A DNA stretch of 64,000 bases from Bacillus_BD sp050389805 (GCF_050389805.1 NZ_CP130945.1:434001-498000), one strand, 5' to 3'. Positions 20,500 through 30,938 are shown, counted from the stretch's first letter. Numbers and translations are program-made. The notes: a model not told the origin generated them from the sequence alone.

Positions 20500-21198
20500 A
20501 TGTATGATTTCCGAGATTGGCGGCATGTTTTTAAACTAGACCCCAATAAACCGATTACCGATGAAGAGCTAGAAAAGGTTTGTGAGTCAGGAACAGATGC
20601 GATTCTCATCGGGGGCTCAGATGGAGTTACACTAGAAAATGTGCTCGATTTAATGGCCCGTGTCCGTCGTTATACCGTTCCATGTATCCTTGAAATATCA
20701 TCGATTGAAACAGTTACGCCGGGATTTGATTTATATTTTGTTCCTACAGTCTTAAATAGTCGTGATCCTAAATGGATCACAGGATTGCATCAAAAAGCTG
20801 TAAAAGAATATGGCTATGTCATGAATTGGGAAGAATTTGTCGTGGAAGGATATTGTATTCTTAATAGCGAATGCAAAGCAGCTCAATTAACAAATGCGGA
20901 TACAAATTTATCGAAGGAAGATGTGGCGGCGTACGCGTTAATGGCGGAAAAAATGTTCCATCTACCCATCTTCTATTTAGAATATAGTGGTGCATATGGC
21001 GATCCAGAAGTCGTTGCTGCAGCCAAACAAGAGTTAGAGAATACCGTTTTATTTTATGGAGGTGGAATTAAATCTCAAACTCAGGCGAAGGAAATGGCGG
21101 TCTTAGCAGATGTCGTTGTAGTAGGAAATATTATTTATGAAGATCTAAAGGAAGCGTTACTTACAGTAAAAGCAGTAAAAGATAGTGTGAATAAGTAA
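20500..21198 (+). CDS. pcrB: Heptaprenylglyceryl phosphate synthase PcrB
   Basis: PcrB is a TIM-barrel prenyltransferase joining heptaprenyl diphosphate to glycerol-1-phosphate. The start is ATG at 20500; the ATG at 20485 overlaps the ribosome binding site GGAGGAAG and is not used in homologues. Motifs: WRHVFKLDPNKP, ILIGGSDG, YLEYSGAYG and FYGGGIKS (phosphate binding). Length 232. It precedes pcrA as in B. subtilis. Confidence 0.93.
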   Translation: MYDFRDWRHVFKLDPNKPITDEELEKVCESGTDAILIGGSDGVTLENVLDLMARVRRYTVPCILEISSIETVTPGFDLYFVPTVLNSRDPKWITGLHQKAVKEYGYVMNWEEFVVEGYCILNSECKAAQLTNADTNLSKEDVAAYALMAEKMFHLPIFYLEYSGAYGDPEVVAAAKQELENTVLFYGGGIKSQTQAKEMAVLADVVVVGNIIYEDLKEALLTVKAVKDSVNK

Positions 21199-21252
21199 AC
21201 TATGGTAAAATACAAATAGAACATACGTTTGATATGGCGGTGATGAAAGAAA

Positions 21253-24200
21253 ATGAATTATTTAACAAATAAACTGTTAAATGGCTTGAACCCAGAACAA
21301 CAAAGGGCTGTTAAGACAACAGATGGTCCCTTATTGATCATGGCGGGTGCCGGGAGTGGTAAAACACGAGTACTCACGCACCGAATTGCTTATTTAATGG
21401 TTGAAAAATACGTGAATCCTTATAACATCTTGGCGATTACCTTTACCAATAAAGCTGCTCGCGAGATGAGGGAGCGGATTCAAAGGATGATGGGTGGAAC
21501 GGCAGATCAAGTATGGATTTCAACGTTCCACTCTATGTGTGTGCGGATTTTGCGAAGGGATATTGATCGACTTGGATTTAATCGGAACTTTACGATTTTA
21601 GATACTTCCGATCAACTCTCAGTCATTAAAGGAATCTTAAAGGATAAAAATATTGATCCAAAGAAATTCGATCCCCGAGCGCTCCTTGGCAGCATTAGCT
21701 CGGCAAAAAATGAACTAATCGACCCAGAGCAATTTGCGAAAAACGCGGGTGATTATTTTGAAAACATCGTTAGTGAGGTCTACACCGAATATCAAAAACG
21801 TTTACGAAAAAACCAAGCGTTAGATTTCGATGACCTCATTATGACAACCATTCATTTATTCCAACGAGTACCTGAGGTTCTCGAATACTACCAACGAAAA
21901 TTCCAATACATTCACGTTGATGAGTACCAAGATAGTGCGACACGTTGCTAATTGAAAAGATTAGTCACTAGCGGAATAGCTAGGAGAACTGATGATTTGA
22001 AGAGTCGAATGACGGGGTAACGCCCTGAAAGGCTCTCCCTGATCCTCCGAATAGCGTCAAGATAGGTAGAATCTTGGGGTTATAAGCTCGGTAAAGTCGG
22101 CTGAATGTTGCCGTAACAAGTCAAGTTGACGAAAGCCTTCCAGAGGTGGAAGGCGCAGCAGATAAGCCGGGGGTCTATAAAACACTCATGGTGAGAATGT
22201 TGGTGCGTAAAAACCAACTGACGAAAATCCGAATGTACGGCTCTAGAGGTATAGATACTAGAAATGGTATTACCACGGATTGTGGTGCTAGTGAGGTGGA
22301 GTAAGAGTTGTCTTTATGAAACACCTTGTCGTGTTACAGGCACGACCAAGCTAGCAGGGCTAGAGGATTCACCTAAAAGTGTATGTACAGATAGAATCAT
22401 CGGAACGTGGGAAGCTGACAACGCCTGAGGACCTACCAACCAATGAAGCGGTGATAAGGAAAAGCTAGGGCTATAACTTATCTTTATGTCAGTGATAGTG
22501 GTGGCACAGTACCGTTGAAGTGATGGAAACATCATGGAGGGATAGCCACTAGTCAATTTGTTAAAGCAACAATACTTGTTGATTTACTAATTTAATTGCA
22601 ATAATTCCATTTTTAAATATTAAAGTAGTAACTTGAAACAAATTGATGGAACGCCGTATGCGGGGAAACTCGCACGTACGGTGTGAATGGGGGGAAAAGC
22701 TGGAGATCACCTCAAAGGCTTACCTATCCATATCGAACAGATCCCAATACATGCTTGTTAAGTTACTGGCAGCTCGTTTTCAGAATTTATGTGTAGTAGG
22801 AGATAGTGATCAATCCATATATCGTTGGCGTGGTGCCGATATTGGCAACATTCTTTCATTTGAAAAAGACTATCCTAGAGCACAAGTCATTTTGCTTGAA
22901 CAAAATTATCGTTCGACAAAACGAATCCTTCAAGCAGCGAATAAAGTGATCTCTAATAATGAGGGTCGTAAAGAAAAGAATTTATGGACGGAAAATCAGG
23001 AAGGAAATAAGATTGAATACTTCCGTGCTGATAGTGAACAAGGCGAAGCGCAGTATGTGGTTAGTAAAATCAAAGAAATCATGAAGCAAGAAAACCGAAA
23101 ATTATCTGATATGGCAATTCTTTATCGAACCAATGCTCAGTCCCGTGTGATGGAGGAAGTTCTATTAAAATCCAATATTGAATATTCCATTGTCGGCGGA
23201 ACAAAGTTCTATGATCGTAAAGAAATCAAGGATATTCTCGCGTATCTTCGTTTGATTGCGAATCCAGACGATGATATCAGTTTACAACGAATCATCAATG
23301 TTCCAAAACGGGGAATTGGCTCCACTTCTTTTGATAAAATGGCCAATTTTGCTGCTATGCACGACATTTCGATATACAAAGCCTTAGATTCAGTAGAACT
23401 CATAGGGCTAAGTCCCAAAATCACGAAAGCAGCGGCAGAGTTTAGGGATTTAATCAGTGGATATACCCAAATGCAAGAGTATTTATCGGTGACTGAATTA
23501 GTAGAAGAGGTTCTCGATAAGTCAGGTTATCGCGATATGTTAAAAGCGGAAAAAACTCTTGAATCCGAAAGTAGACTAGAAAACATCGAAGAATTCTTAT
23601 CCGTAACGAAGAACTTTGAGGAACAAAGCGAAGATAAAAGCTTAGTTGGATTTTTAACAGACCTAGCTCTTGTAGCGGATATTGATAAGCTGGATGATGA
23701 TGGTGAACAAGCGGATGCCGTTGTCTTAATGACTCTCCACTCTGCAAAGGGTCTTGAATTTCCAGTTGTTTTCTTAATTGGACTAGAGGAAGGGGTATTT
23801 CCACATAGCCGTTCTCTAATGGAAATTGCTGAAATGGAAGAAGAGCGTCGGTTGATGTATGTGGGCGTGACAAGAGCGGAAGAGCGATTATTCATCACGA
23901 ATGCACAAATGCGAACCCTCTTTGGTCGAACGAACATGAATGCACCTTCTCGTTTTATTAAAGAAATTCCACAAGATTTAATAGAAGGCATGAAACCTAG
24001 TCAACCGAAGAAACGAGAAGCATCGACTTCAGGTTCTTCATTCCAAAGCACAAGACAACCATTCGCTTCACGAAAAGCAGTTATGCGTCCAACCATCAAA
24101 GATACGGGTGGAGATGAACTTGGCTGGAAAGTGGGCGATAAGGCTCAGCATGGAAAGTGGGGTACTGGAACCGTCGTAAGTGTCAAAGGCGAAGGAGAAA

Positions 24201-24283
24201 GTACAGAGCTTGATATTGCGTTCCCAAGCCCGACAGGCGTGAAGCGATTATTAGCAAAATTTGCACCGATTACGAAAGTATAA
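21253..24283 (+). CDS. pcrA: ATP-dependent DNA helicase PcrA, split by a group II intron
   Basis: PcrA is the UvrD-like superfamily 1 3'-5' helicase, essential in B. subtilis. Exon 1 is 21253-21934 and exon 2 is 22734-24283. Joining A of exon 1 to CG of exon 2 makes the Thr codon in DEYQD-T-NRSQYMLVK and gives an uninterrupted 743-residue protein, close to the 739 of B. subtilis. Walker A is MAGAGSGKTRVL near residue 32. The intron lies inside helicase motif II. QNYRST and ATP-contacting YVGVTRAEERL are in exon 2, and the C-terminal tail ends with WGTGTVVSVKG, an RNA-polymerase-binding Tudor-like region. Without splicing, translation would stop after 232 residues. Both exons are intact, so the gene is probably functional. 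Confidence 0.95.
21935..22733 (+). mobile_element. ORF-less group II intron inside pcrA
   Basis: The 5' end is GTGCGAC, the bacterial group II consensus. Domain V lies at about 22650-22684: CGCCGTATGCG, a GGAAAC loop region, and CGCACGTACGG, with catalytic triad CGC. Domain VI follows, with a likely branch-point A near 22726, and the 3' end is AT. Boundaries are fixed to the base by restoration of the PcrA frame. No reverse transcriptase is encoded; only about 90 AT-rich nt remain where domain IV would carry it (about 22555-22645). Candidate EBS1 sites pairing with the exon end AAGATA are TGTCTT (22309-22314) and TATCTT (22479-22484). No maturase gene lies in the window, so splicing must be autonomous or helped in trans. 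Confidence 0.93.
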
Positions 24284-24345
24284 TAATAAAGCAGGAAAAC
24301 TCCTTTTTAATAAAATAAAACAGGTTAACTAGAAAGGAAGTTTGT

Positions 24346-26352
24346 ATGGACCGTCAAACAGCAGAAAATAGGATTGAGGAATTACGAAATCTGTTAAATC
24401 AATACAGTCATGAATACTATGTATTGGACCAACCATCTGTTCCAGATTCTGAATATGATCGTTTATTAAACGAGTTAATTCAAATAGAAGCGGAATTTCC
24501 AGATCTCATCACCCCTGACTCACCTTCCCAACGCGTGGGTGGTCAGGTTCTAGATATGTTTCAAAAGGTTACGCACGAAATTCCCATGTTAAGTCTTGGA
24601 AATGCCTTTAATGAGGCCGATATGCGAGACTTTGATCGTAAAGTTAGACAAGCGGTTGGCGATCAGTATGAGTATGTTTGCGAACTAAAAATAGATGGTT
24701 TAGCTGTTTCATTAAAATATGAAAATGGACTATTTGTTCAAGGCTCTACACGTGGAGATGGAACGACGGGTGAGGATATTACAGCAAATTTAAAAACAAT
24801 TCACTCCATACCGTTACGATTGCCACAATCACTCTCTATTGAAGTACGTGGAGAGGCTTATATGCCGAAACAATCTTTTTCCAAGCTGAATGAACAAAAA
24901 GAGGAGAATGGAGAAGAGCCATTTGCTAATCCCCGGAATGCAGCAGCAGGTTCTTTACGTCAACTAGATCCAAAAATTGCTGCATCCCGTAAGCTAGATA
25001 TTTTCCTCTATTCCATCTCAAACACAGGTGGAGTTGAAATTACATCTCATAGTGAAGGCCTTGATTGGTTAGATTCGCTAGGTTTTAAAACCAATCCGGA
25101 ACGTAGAACATGTTCAAACATGGATGAGGTGTTAGAATATATCAGCAGTTGGGTTGAGAAACGCCCACACCTTCCATATGAGATTGACGGAATCGTGATA
25201 AAAGTAAATTCATACGCTCATCATGAGATTCTTGGTACAACGGTGAAAAGTCCGCGTTGGTCGATTGCTTATAAATTTCCAGCTGAAGAGGTGGTCACGA
25301 CATTACTAGATATTGAACTAAATGTCGGTCGTACAGGTGTCGTGACTCCAACTGCCATCCTGCAGCCCGTAAAAGTAGCAGGAACTACGGTTGGACGAGC
25401 AACTCTTCATAATGAGGATTTAATTCGTGAGAAGGATATTCGGATTGGTGATAAAGTTGTCATTAAAAAAGCCGGAGATATTATTCCAGAAGTCGTGAAT
25501 GTGATTCTTGACCAAAGGACAGGGGAAGAAGAAGAATTCCATATGCCGACCCATTGCCCTGAATGTGAAAGTGAACTCGTTCGTTTAGATGAAGAAGTGG
25601 CCCTTCGTTGTATTAATCCGAAATGCCCAGCACAGATTCGTGAAGGACTCATTCACTTTGTATCTAGAAATGCGATGAATATCGATGGTCTAGGGGAGAA
25701 GGTCATCAGTCAATTATTTGCTGAAAAATTAGTTGAAGATGTAGCTGATTTGTATCGATTGGAGAAAGAACAACTGCTTCGCTTAGAACGAATGGGCGAA
25801 AAGTCCGTTTCTAACCTTTTACAAGCCATTGAAAATTCAAAAGGCAATTCGTTGGAACGACTATTATTTGGTCTAGGAATTCGACATGTAGGTGCAAAAG
25901 CAGCCAAAACATTAGCGATGCAGTTTGAAACGATGGATCGACTTGCGGCAGCAACATTGGAGGAATTAACAGCAATTAATGAGATCGGTGAAAAAATGGC
26001 AGACTCCATTGTGACCTTTTTCCAACAAGAAGAAGTGAGCGAGCTTATTCAAGAATTAAAAGATTTAGGATTAAATATGGTTTATACTGGGACTAGACCT
26101 GTTGTTTCAGCGGAAGAATCCCAATCTGTATTTTTCGGTAAAACCATCGTATTAACAGGAAAATTAGAACAATTAACGCGTAACGAAGCAAAGGAAAAAA
26201 TCGAAGCGCTTGGTGGAAATGTAGCAGGTAGCGTCAGCAAAAAAACAGATCTTGTCATTGCAGGGGAAGATGCAGGTTCCAAATTAAAGAAAGCTCAAGA
26301 ACTTGGAATAACCGTGTGGAATGAGGAGAAATTGGTTGAAGAATTATCTTAG
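24346..26352 (+). CDS. ligA: NAD+-dependent DNA ligase LigA
   Basis: LigA seals nicks in replication and repair. The 668-residue protein has the adenylation domain with the catalytic Lys115 in CELKIDGLAVSL. An OB fold follows, then a Cys4 zinc finger (CPECE...CINPKC, about residues 406-429). Helix-hairpin-helix motifs (NIDGLGEKVI, IRHVGAKAAKTLA) come next, and a C-terminal BRCT domain (FFGKTIVLTGKLE) ends it. AAAGGAAGTTTGT precedes the ATG. It follows pcrA as in B. subtilis and probably shares its transcript. Confidence 0.97.
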   Translation: MDRQTAENRIEELRNLLNQYSHEYYVLDQPSVPDSEYDRLLNELIQIEAEFPDLITPDSPSQRVGGQVLDMFQKVTHEIPMLSLGNAFNEADMRDFDRKVRQAVGDQYEYVCELKIDGLAVSLKYENGLFVQGSTRGDGTTGEDITANLKTIHSIPLRLPQSLSIEVRGEAYMPKQSFSKLNEQKEENGEEPFANPRNAAAGSLRQLDPKIAASRKLDIFLYSISNTGGVEITSHSEGLDWLDSLGFKTNPERRTCSNMDEVLEYISSWVEKRPHLPYEIDGIVIKVNSYAHHEILGTTVKSPRWSIAYKFPAEEVVTTLLDIELNVGRTGVVTPTAILQPVKVAGTTVGRATLHNEDLIREKDIRIGDKVVIKKAGDIIPEVVNVILDQRTGEEEEFHMPTHCPECESELVRLDEEVALRCINPKCPAQIREGLIHFVSRNAMNIDGLGEKVISQLFAEKLVEDVADLYRLEKEQLLRLERMGEKSVSNLLQAIENSKGNSLERLLFGLGIRHVGAKAAKTLAMQFETMDRLAAATLEELTAINEIGEKMADSIVTFFQQEEVSELIQELKDLGLNMVYTGTRPVVSAEESQSVFFGKTIVLTGKLEQLTRNEAKEKIEALGGNVAGSVSKKTDLVIAGEDAGSKLKKAQELGITVWNEEKLVEELS

Positions 26353-26368
26353 TAAGAAGGTGTAGTAC

Positions 26369-27541
26369 GTGCGGAAAATCTTAATGGTTACATTGGGTAT
26401 GGTCCTTTTGCTAACGGGGTGTGCCCCTAATTTTCAGAAGCAGGAAGAAATTGTGCAGGATCAAGATTCTAAGGAAGAAGAAACAGCGATTATTCCAAAG
26501 TATAAGATTTCAGATGAGTATTACCGAACGATTTTACCCTTTAAAGAGTCAGAGTCTAGGGGATTGGTCGTTAACAACGTAAGTACGAAATATAATCTAA
26601 ATGAATTTGAAACAGGACTAATGCGTGTAGCTACGCACAATTTTGATACAGAAAAGTATTTGTTTCAAGAAGGGCAATATTTAGATAAAGAAACGGTCAC
26701 TTCCTGGTTGAGACGAAAATATACGCCTGCTCAACTAGCAGAAAGAAAGCTAAAGGAAGAGGAGAATCTGGGTCTTAATCCCATTGATAATGAGCAAGGA
26801 AGTATCGACGAACGTAATGAGAGAAGCCCAATTTATTTAGCCCATATCCTAGAGCATAATTATTTAACGAAAAATGATAATGGAAAAGTAAGTCTAGGGG
26901 GAGTCGTCATTGGGCTAGCGCTAAACTCTGTACACTATTATCAAAAAGAACAATACGGCGCGACCTTTGAAACGAAAATAGAGCACGATGTTTTAGCAGC
27001 TGAAGGGAAAAAGATGGCAGAAGAGATCATCAAACGTTTACGAAACATTGAAGGTCTTAGCGAAGTTCCCATCACCATTGCTTTATTTGAACAAGAGAGT
27101 AAAACGTCAGTAGTGCCAGGAAACTTCTTTGCTTATGCCCATGCAAATAAAGGGAGTTCCAACTTAGGTGATTGGAAAAATATTAATGAAAAATATGTCC
27201 TGTTCCCATCCAGTGAAGCAACCGAGCAGCATCGAGATGATGTAACATCTTTTTCAAACTTCAAACAGGATGTAGAAGACTATTTCCCGAACTTTAATGG
27301 GGTTGTTGGACGAGCCTTCTACATGGGAGGGCATCTTCAGGAACTAAATATCGATATCCCTATTCAATTTTATGGAAAAACAGAGGCAATTGGCTTTACA
27401 CAATTTGTCACTGGTAAAGTAATGGAGCATTTTCCTGATTATATTGCAGTTCAAGTTAATATCTCATCTGTTTTAGGTCCAGAAGGTTTAATTGTAAAAG
27501 ATGTCGATCAAAAGGAGCCGTTTGTTCATATTTACAAATAG
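26369..27541 (+). CDS. CamS-family sex pheromone lipoprotein (YerH)
   Basis: A GTG start at 26369 follows AAGAAGGTGTAGTAC. The 390-residue protein has a lipoprotein signal (MVLLLTGCAPNF, Cys at about 19) and the CamS body with VPITIALFEQESKTSVVPGNFFAYAH. In Enterococcus and Staphylococcus the CamS signal peptide is processed to a peptide pheromone; here only the family relation can be stated. It follows ligA by 16 nt, as yerH does in B. subtilis. Confidence 0.88.
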   Translation: MRKILMVTLGMVLLLTGCAPNFQKQEEIVQDQDSKEEETAIIPKYKISDEYYRTILPFKESESRGLVVNNVSTKYNLNEFETGLMRVATHNFDTEKYLFQEGQYLDKETVTSWLRRKYTPAQLAERKLKEEENLGLNPIDNEQGSIDERNERSPIYLAHILEHNYLTKNDNGKVSLGGVVIGLALNSVHYYQKEQYGATFETKIEHDVLAAEGKKMAEEIIKRLRNIEGLSEVPITIALFEQESKTSVVPGNFFAYAHANKGSSNLGDWKNINEKYVLFPSSEATEQHRDDVTSFSNFKQDVEDYFPNFNGVVGRAFYMGGHLQELNIDIPIQFYGKTEAIGFTQFVTGKVMEHFPDYIAVQVNISSVLGPEGLIVKDVDQKEPFVHIYK

Positions 27542-27590
27542 TGCTGGGTCTTATTGACTCGATACAACCAACAAAATATAACATGCTATA

Positions 27591-27667
27591 GACGCTTTAA
27601 CTTAGAGTGGTAAAAATTTACACATATGTGGAATAAAAGCCGCATATCTCTAAGTTGGGCGTCTTTT
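27591..27667 (+). terminator. Long hairpin after the CamS gene, probable terminator
   Basis: Two nested stems, GACGC/GCGTC (27591-27595 with 27659-27663) and AACTTAGAG/CTCTAAGTT (27599-27607 with 27648-27656), enclose a 40-nt loop and are followed by TTTT. The loop contains ACACATATGTG. It may be a simple terminator; the large loop is unusual. No coding sequence is seen in 27542-27920. Confidence 0.55.
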
Positions 27668-27862
27668 CGTGTACCATTTTATGAATGAAACAAAAAGCTT
27701 AATGTCAGAGTTTAAAACGTTCTAATCGTGATCAAAACATGGATCTGGCTAACCCTAATAATCAGTCTAACTAATTTTCTACAAGGAACATCATAATGTA
27801 CAAAAAAATGTCGAACTAATTTTTGGAAAACTTAGAAAAAATAGGGACTATTTTTGGAAATG

Positions 27863-27905
27863 TGTTATATAATAGAGTAACATTATAAAATAATGTATTA
27901 TAACA
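27863..27905 (+). promoter_or_regulatory. Nested palindrome and promoter region of aceBA
   Basis: An inner palindrome ACATTA-TAAAA-TAATGT (27880-27896) sits within an outer inverted repeat TGTTATATAATA ... TATTATAACA (27863-27905). The upstream arm contains TATATAAT-like -10 sequence, and the downstream arm runs into the aceB ribosome binding site. A repressor here could block initiation of the glyoxylate shunt genes. The regulator is not identified. Confidence 0.45.
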
Positions 27906-27920
27906 AAGGAGGTTCAAATA

Positions 27921-29525
27921 TTGACTATACGCTCAACAAATATTCAAGTTGTTGGAGAAGTGTTTGAAGGTTTTGAAGAAATTTTAACCCCTGAGGCATT
28001 GCAATTTATAGAACAGTTAGAGTCGAGATTTGGATCCACAAGAAGAGAACTATTAAAAAGAAGACATGTAAGACAAAAGGAAATCGACCGTGGTGTGCTT
28101 CCCGATTTTCTAAAGGAAACGGAATCGATACGTAACGATAATAGCTGGACGATATGGCCGTTGCCTCAAGATCTTCAGGATCGGCGTGTAGAAATTACTG
28201 GACCCACAGACCGAAAAATGGTCATCAACGCCTTAAACTCAGGTGCTAAAGTGTTTATGGCGGATTTTGAAGATGCAACATCTCCTTCATGGAAAAATCT
28301 TATAGAAGGACAATTGAATTTAAGAGATGCCGTAAATCGAACGATTACTTATCAAAATCCTGACGGAAGACACTATCGTTTAAATGATAAAACCGCCGTA
28401 TTGCTTGTACGTCCAAGAGGATTACATTTGAAGGAAAAAAATCTGTTACTAAATGGTAACCCCCTTTCAGGTAGTTTCGTAGACTTTGGTTTGTACTTTT
28501 TCCATAATGTACGTGAATTGCTGGACCGAGGAACAGGACCTTATTTTTATTTACCAAAACTAGAAAGTCATCTTGAGGCCCGACTATGGAATGAAATCTT
28601 TGTTTTCGCACAGGAATATATGGGTATTCCGAAAGGGACTATTAAGGCAACTGTTTTAATTGAAACCATCATGGCTGCTTTTGAAATGGATGAAATCCTT
28701 TATGAGTTAAAGGAACATTCAGCTGGATTAAACTGTGGTAGGTGGGATTATATCTTCAGCTACATTAAAAAACTTCGTAATCAAGAGAATGTCATTTTAC
28801 CAGACAGATCCCAAGTAACCATGACCGTTCCATTTATGAGATCGTATTCCTTACTTACCATTCAAACATGTCACAAACGGAAGGCTCCTGCGATTGGAGG
28901 TATGGCTGCACAAATCCCTGTCAGAGGGGATGAAAAGGCCAATGAGGAAGCCTTTGCGAAGGTTCGTGCTGATAAGGAAAGAGAGGCTCGTGATGGTCAT
29001 GATGGTACATGGGTGGCTCATCCAGGATTAGTACCAGTGGCAATGGAAGTGTTTAATCGTGAAATGCCTGAAAGCAATCAGATCAATTCAGGAAAACAGC
29101 AATCATTAAAGGTCAATGCTGCAGATCTATTAGAAGTACCTAAAGGCACGATTACCGAAGCAGGGGTCCGAATGAATATTAATGTTGGGATCCAATATAT
29201 TGCGGCTTGGCTTTGTGGAAGAGGAGCTGTTCCGCTTAACAATCTCATGGAAGATGCTGCGACAGCGGAAATTAGTCGGGCTCAGCTGTGGCAATGGATC
29301 CGCCATCCAGATGGAAGATTGGATGATGGAAGAAAGGTCACTTTAGACATGTATAGAAATATAAAAGCCGAGGAACTTGAGAAGATTAGGCAAGAGGTTG
29401 GTGCAGAAGCTTTTAACAAAGGGCGATATGAAGAGGCATCTAGACTTTTTGATGAGCTCATTATACAAGAGGAATTTGTAGAATTCCTAACCTTACCTGG
29501 TTATGGAAGACTTCAAGTTAGATAG
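27921..29525 (+). CDS. aceB: Malate synthase A
   Basis: This enzyme condenses glyoxylate with acetyl-CoA to malate, the second step of the glyoxylate shunt. The 534-residue length is typical of the A form. Visible blocks are VFMADFEDATSPSW (about residues 112-125), YFYLPKLESHLEARLWN, and GHDGTWVAHPGLVP with the catalytic region. The TTG start at 27921 is preceded by AAAGGAGGTTCAAATA. It forms a pair with aceA 65 nt downstream. Confidence 0.95.
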   Translation: MTIRSTNIQVVGEVFEGFEEILTPEALQFIEQLESRFGSTRRELLKRRHVRQKEIDRGVLPDFLKETESIRNDNSWTIWPLPQDLQDRRVEITGPTDRKMVINALNSGAKVFMADFEDATSPSWKNLIEGQLNLRDAVNRTITYQNPDGRHYRLNDKTAVLLVRPRGLHLKEKNLLLNGNPLSGSFVDFGLYFFHNVRELLDRGTGPYFYLPKLESHLEARLWNEIFVFAQEYMGIPKGTIKATVLIETIMAAFEMDEILYELKEHSAGLNCGRWDYIFSYIKKLRNQENVILPDRSQVTMTVPFMRSYSLLTIQTCHKRKAPAIGGMAAQIPVRGDEKANEEAFAKVRADKEREARDGHDGTWVAHPGLVPVAMEVFNREMPESNQINSGKQQSLKVNAADLLEVPKGTITEAGVRMNINVGIQYIAAWLCGRGAVPLNNLMEDAATAEISRAQLWQWIRHPDGRLDDGRKVTLDMYRNIKAEELEKIRQEVGAEAFNKGRYEEASRLFDELIIQEEFVEFLTLPGYGRLQVR

Positions 29526-29590
29526 ATCTTTGAAACTCTCATGGGATTTTTGCATGGTCCATTTAAAAAATACAAAGGGGATGGATATCA

Positions 29591-30877
29591 ATGTCAAATC
29601 GTAGAATTCAAGAGTTAACAAATAGCTGGAATCATGACGAGCGCTGGAAAGGAATCGAAAGACCATACAGTGCAGAAGATGTGATTGGATTAAGAGGCTC
29701 TATTGATATTGAACATACACTTGCAAAAAGAGGGGCAGAAAAGCTTTGGAATTACCTTCATGAAGAGAATTTTGTCCGGGCGCTTGGAGCGTTAACAGGA
29801 AATCAAGCCGTTCAACAAGTAAAAGCTGGTCTTAAAGCAATCTATTTAAGTGGCTGGCAGGTCGCAGCCGATGCAAACCTATCCGGACATATGTATCCAG
29901 ACCAAAGTTTGTATCCAGCAAACAGTGTGCCTAGTGTAGTAAAGCGAATTAATCAAGCTTTGCAGCGAGCGGACCAAATCCATCATCTTGAAGGCGATGA
30001 TTCGATCGATTGGTTCCAACCGATTGTAGCAGATGCAGAGGCTGGATTTGGAGGACAGTTAAACTGTTTCGAATTAATGAAGGGGATGATTGAAGCAGGT
30101 GCAGCAGGGGTTCACTTTGAGGACCAACTTTCCTCTGAAAAGAAATGTGGGCATCTTGGTGGAAAGGTTCTTTTACCAACGCAAACGGCAGTTAAAAACT
30201 TAATCGCAGCTCGCCTTGCCGCAGACGTAATGGGAACGCAAACGCTCTTAATTGCTAGAACTGATGCGAATGCAGCAGATTTAATTACGAGTGATGTGGA
30301 TCCATATGATGCACCGTTTATTACAGGAGAAAGAACACCCGAAGGATTCTATCGTACACAATCAGGACTTGACCAAGCAATCGCGCGCGGTCTAGCTTAT
30401 GCACCATATGCAGATTTAATCTGGTGTGAAACATCTGAGCCAAATCTTGAGGAGGCAAGACGTTTTGCTGAGGCGATTCATGAAAAGTTCCCAGGGAAAA
30501 TGTTGGCTTATAACTGCTCGCCGTCTTTCAACTGGAAGAAAAAGCTCGATGAGGAGACGATTGCAACTTTCCAAGAGGAAATTGCAAAGATGGGTTATAA
30601 ATTCCAATTCGTTACACTTGCTGGGTTCCATTCCTTAAATCACGGCATGTTTGAACTTGCTCGTGGCTATAAAGATTACGGAATGGCTGCATACTCGCAA
30701 TTACAGCAAGCTGAATTTGACAGTGAGAAATACGGATATACAGCAACAAGACACCAACGTGAGGTAGGAACAGGTTACTTCGACCAAGTGTCGATGGTGG
30801 TAACAGGCGGTACTTCTTCTACAACGGCATTAGAAGGCTCAACAGAAGCAGAACAATTCTCTTCGGATTCTAAGTAA
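29591..30877 (+). CDS. aceA: Isocitrate lyase
   Basis: This enzyme cleaves isocitrate to succinate and glyoxylate. The catalytic KKCGHLGGKVL motif has Cys186, and the 428-residue length is usual for bacterial enzymes. FEDQLSSEKKCG and YNCSPSFNW are also diagnostic. GGGGATGGATATCA precedes the ATG. With aceB it allows growth on acetate or fatty acids. Both genes are absent in B. subtilis 168 but present in several Bacillus species. Confidence 0.97.
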   Translation: MSNRRIQELTNSWNHDERWKGIERPYSAEDVIGLRGSIDIEHTLAKRGAEKLWNYLHEENFVRALGALTGNQAVQQVKAGLKAIYLSGWQVAADANLSGHMYPDQSLYPANSVPSVVKRINQALQRADQIHHLEGDDSIDWFQPIVADAEAGFGGQLNCFELMKGMIEAGAAGVHFEDQLSSEKKCGHLGGKVLLPTQTAVKNLIAARLAADVMGTQTLLIARTDANAADLITSDVDPYDAPFITGERTPEGFYRTQSGLDQAIARGLAYAPYADLIWCETSEPNLEEARRFAEAIHEKFPGKMLAYNCSPSFNWKKKLDEETIATFQEEIAKMGYKFQFVTLAGFHSLNHGMFELARGYKDYGMAAYSQLQQAEFDSEKYGYTATRHQREVGTGYFDQVSMVVTGGTSSTTALEGSTEAEQFSSDSK

Positions 30878-30883
30878 TCTTTA

Positions 30884-30910
30884 GCCCCCTTTTCTTTGAA
30901 GAGGGGGTTT
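30884..30910 (+). terminator. Terminator of aceBA
   Basis: GCCCCCTT / AAGAGGGGG form a short GC-rich stem just after the aceA stop, followed by TTTTGGATTTTTTT. Confidence 0.8.
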
Positions 30911-30938
30911 TGGATTTTTTTGTCCATGAGGGGAATCC

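Noticed and set aside
22643..24283. A separate gene starting at 22643 for the C-terminal part of PcrA
   Set aside because: Its first 31 codons are intron sequence; exon 2 begins at 22734 and joins exon 1 in frame.
21253..24283. pcrA as a pseudogene
   Set aside because: Both exons are intact and the interruption has group II intron ends and domain V, so a functional spliced gene is the better reading.
26369..26430. A defined peptide pheromone from the CamS signal peptide
   Set aside because: The family makes it possible, but the processed peptide cannot be read from sequence with confidence.
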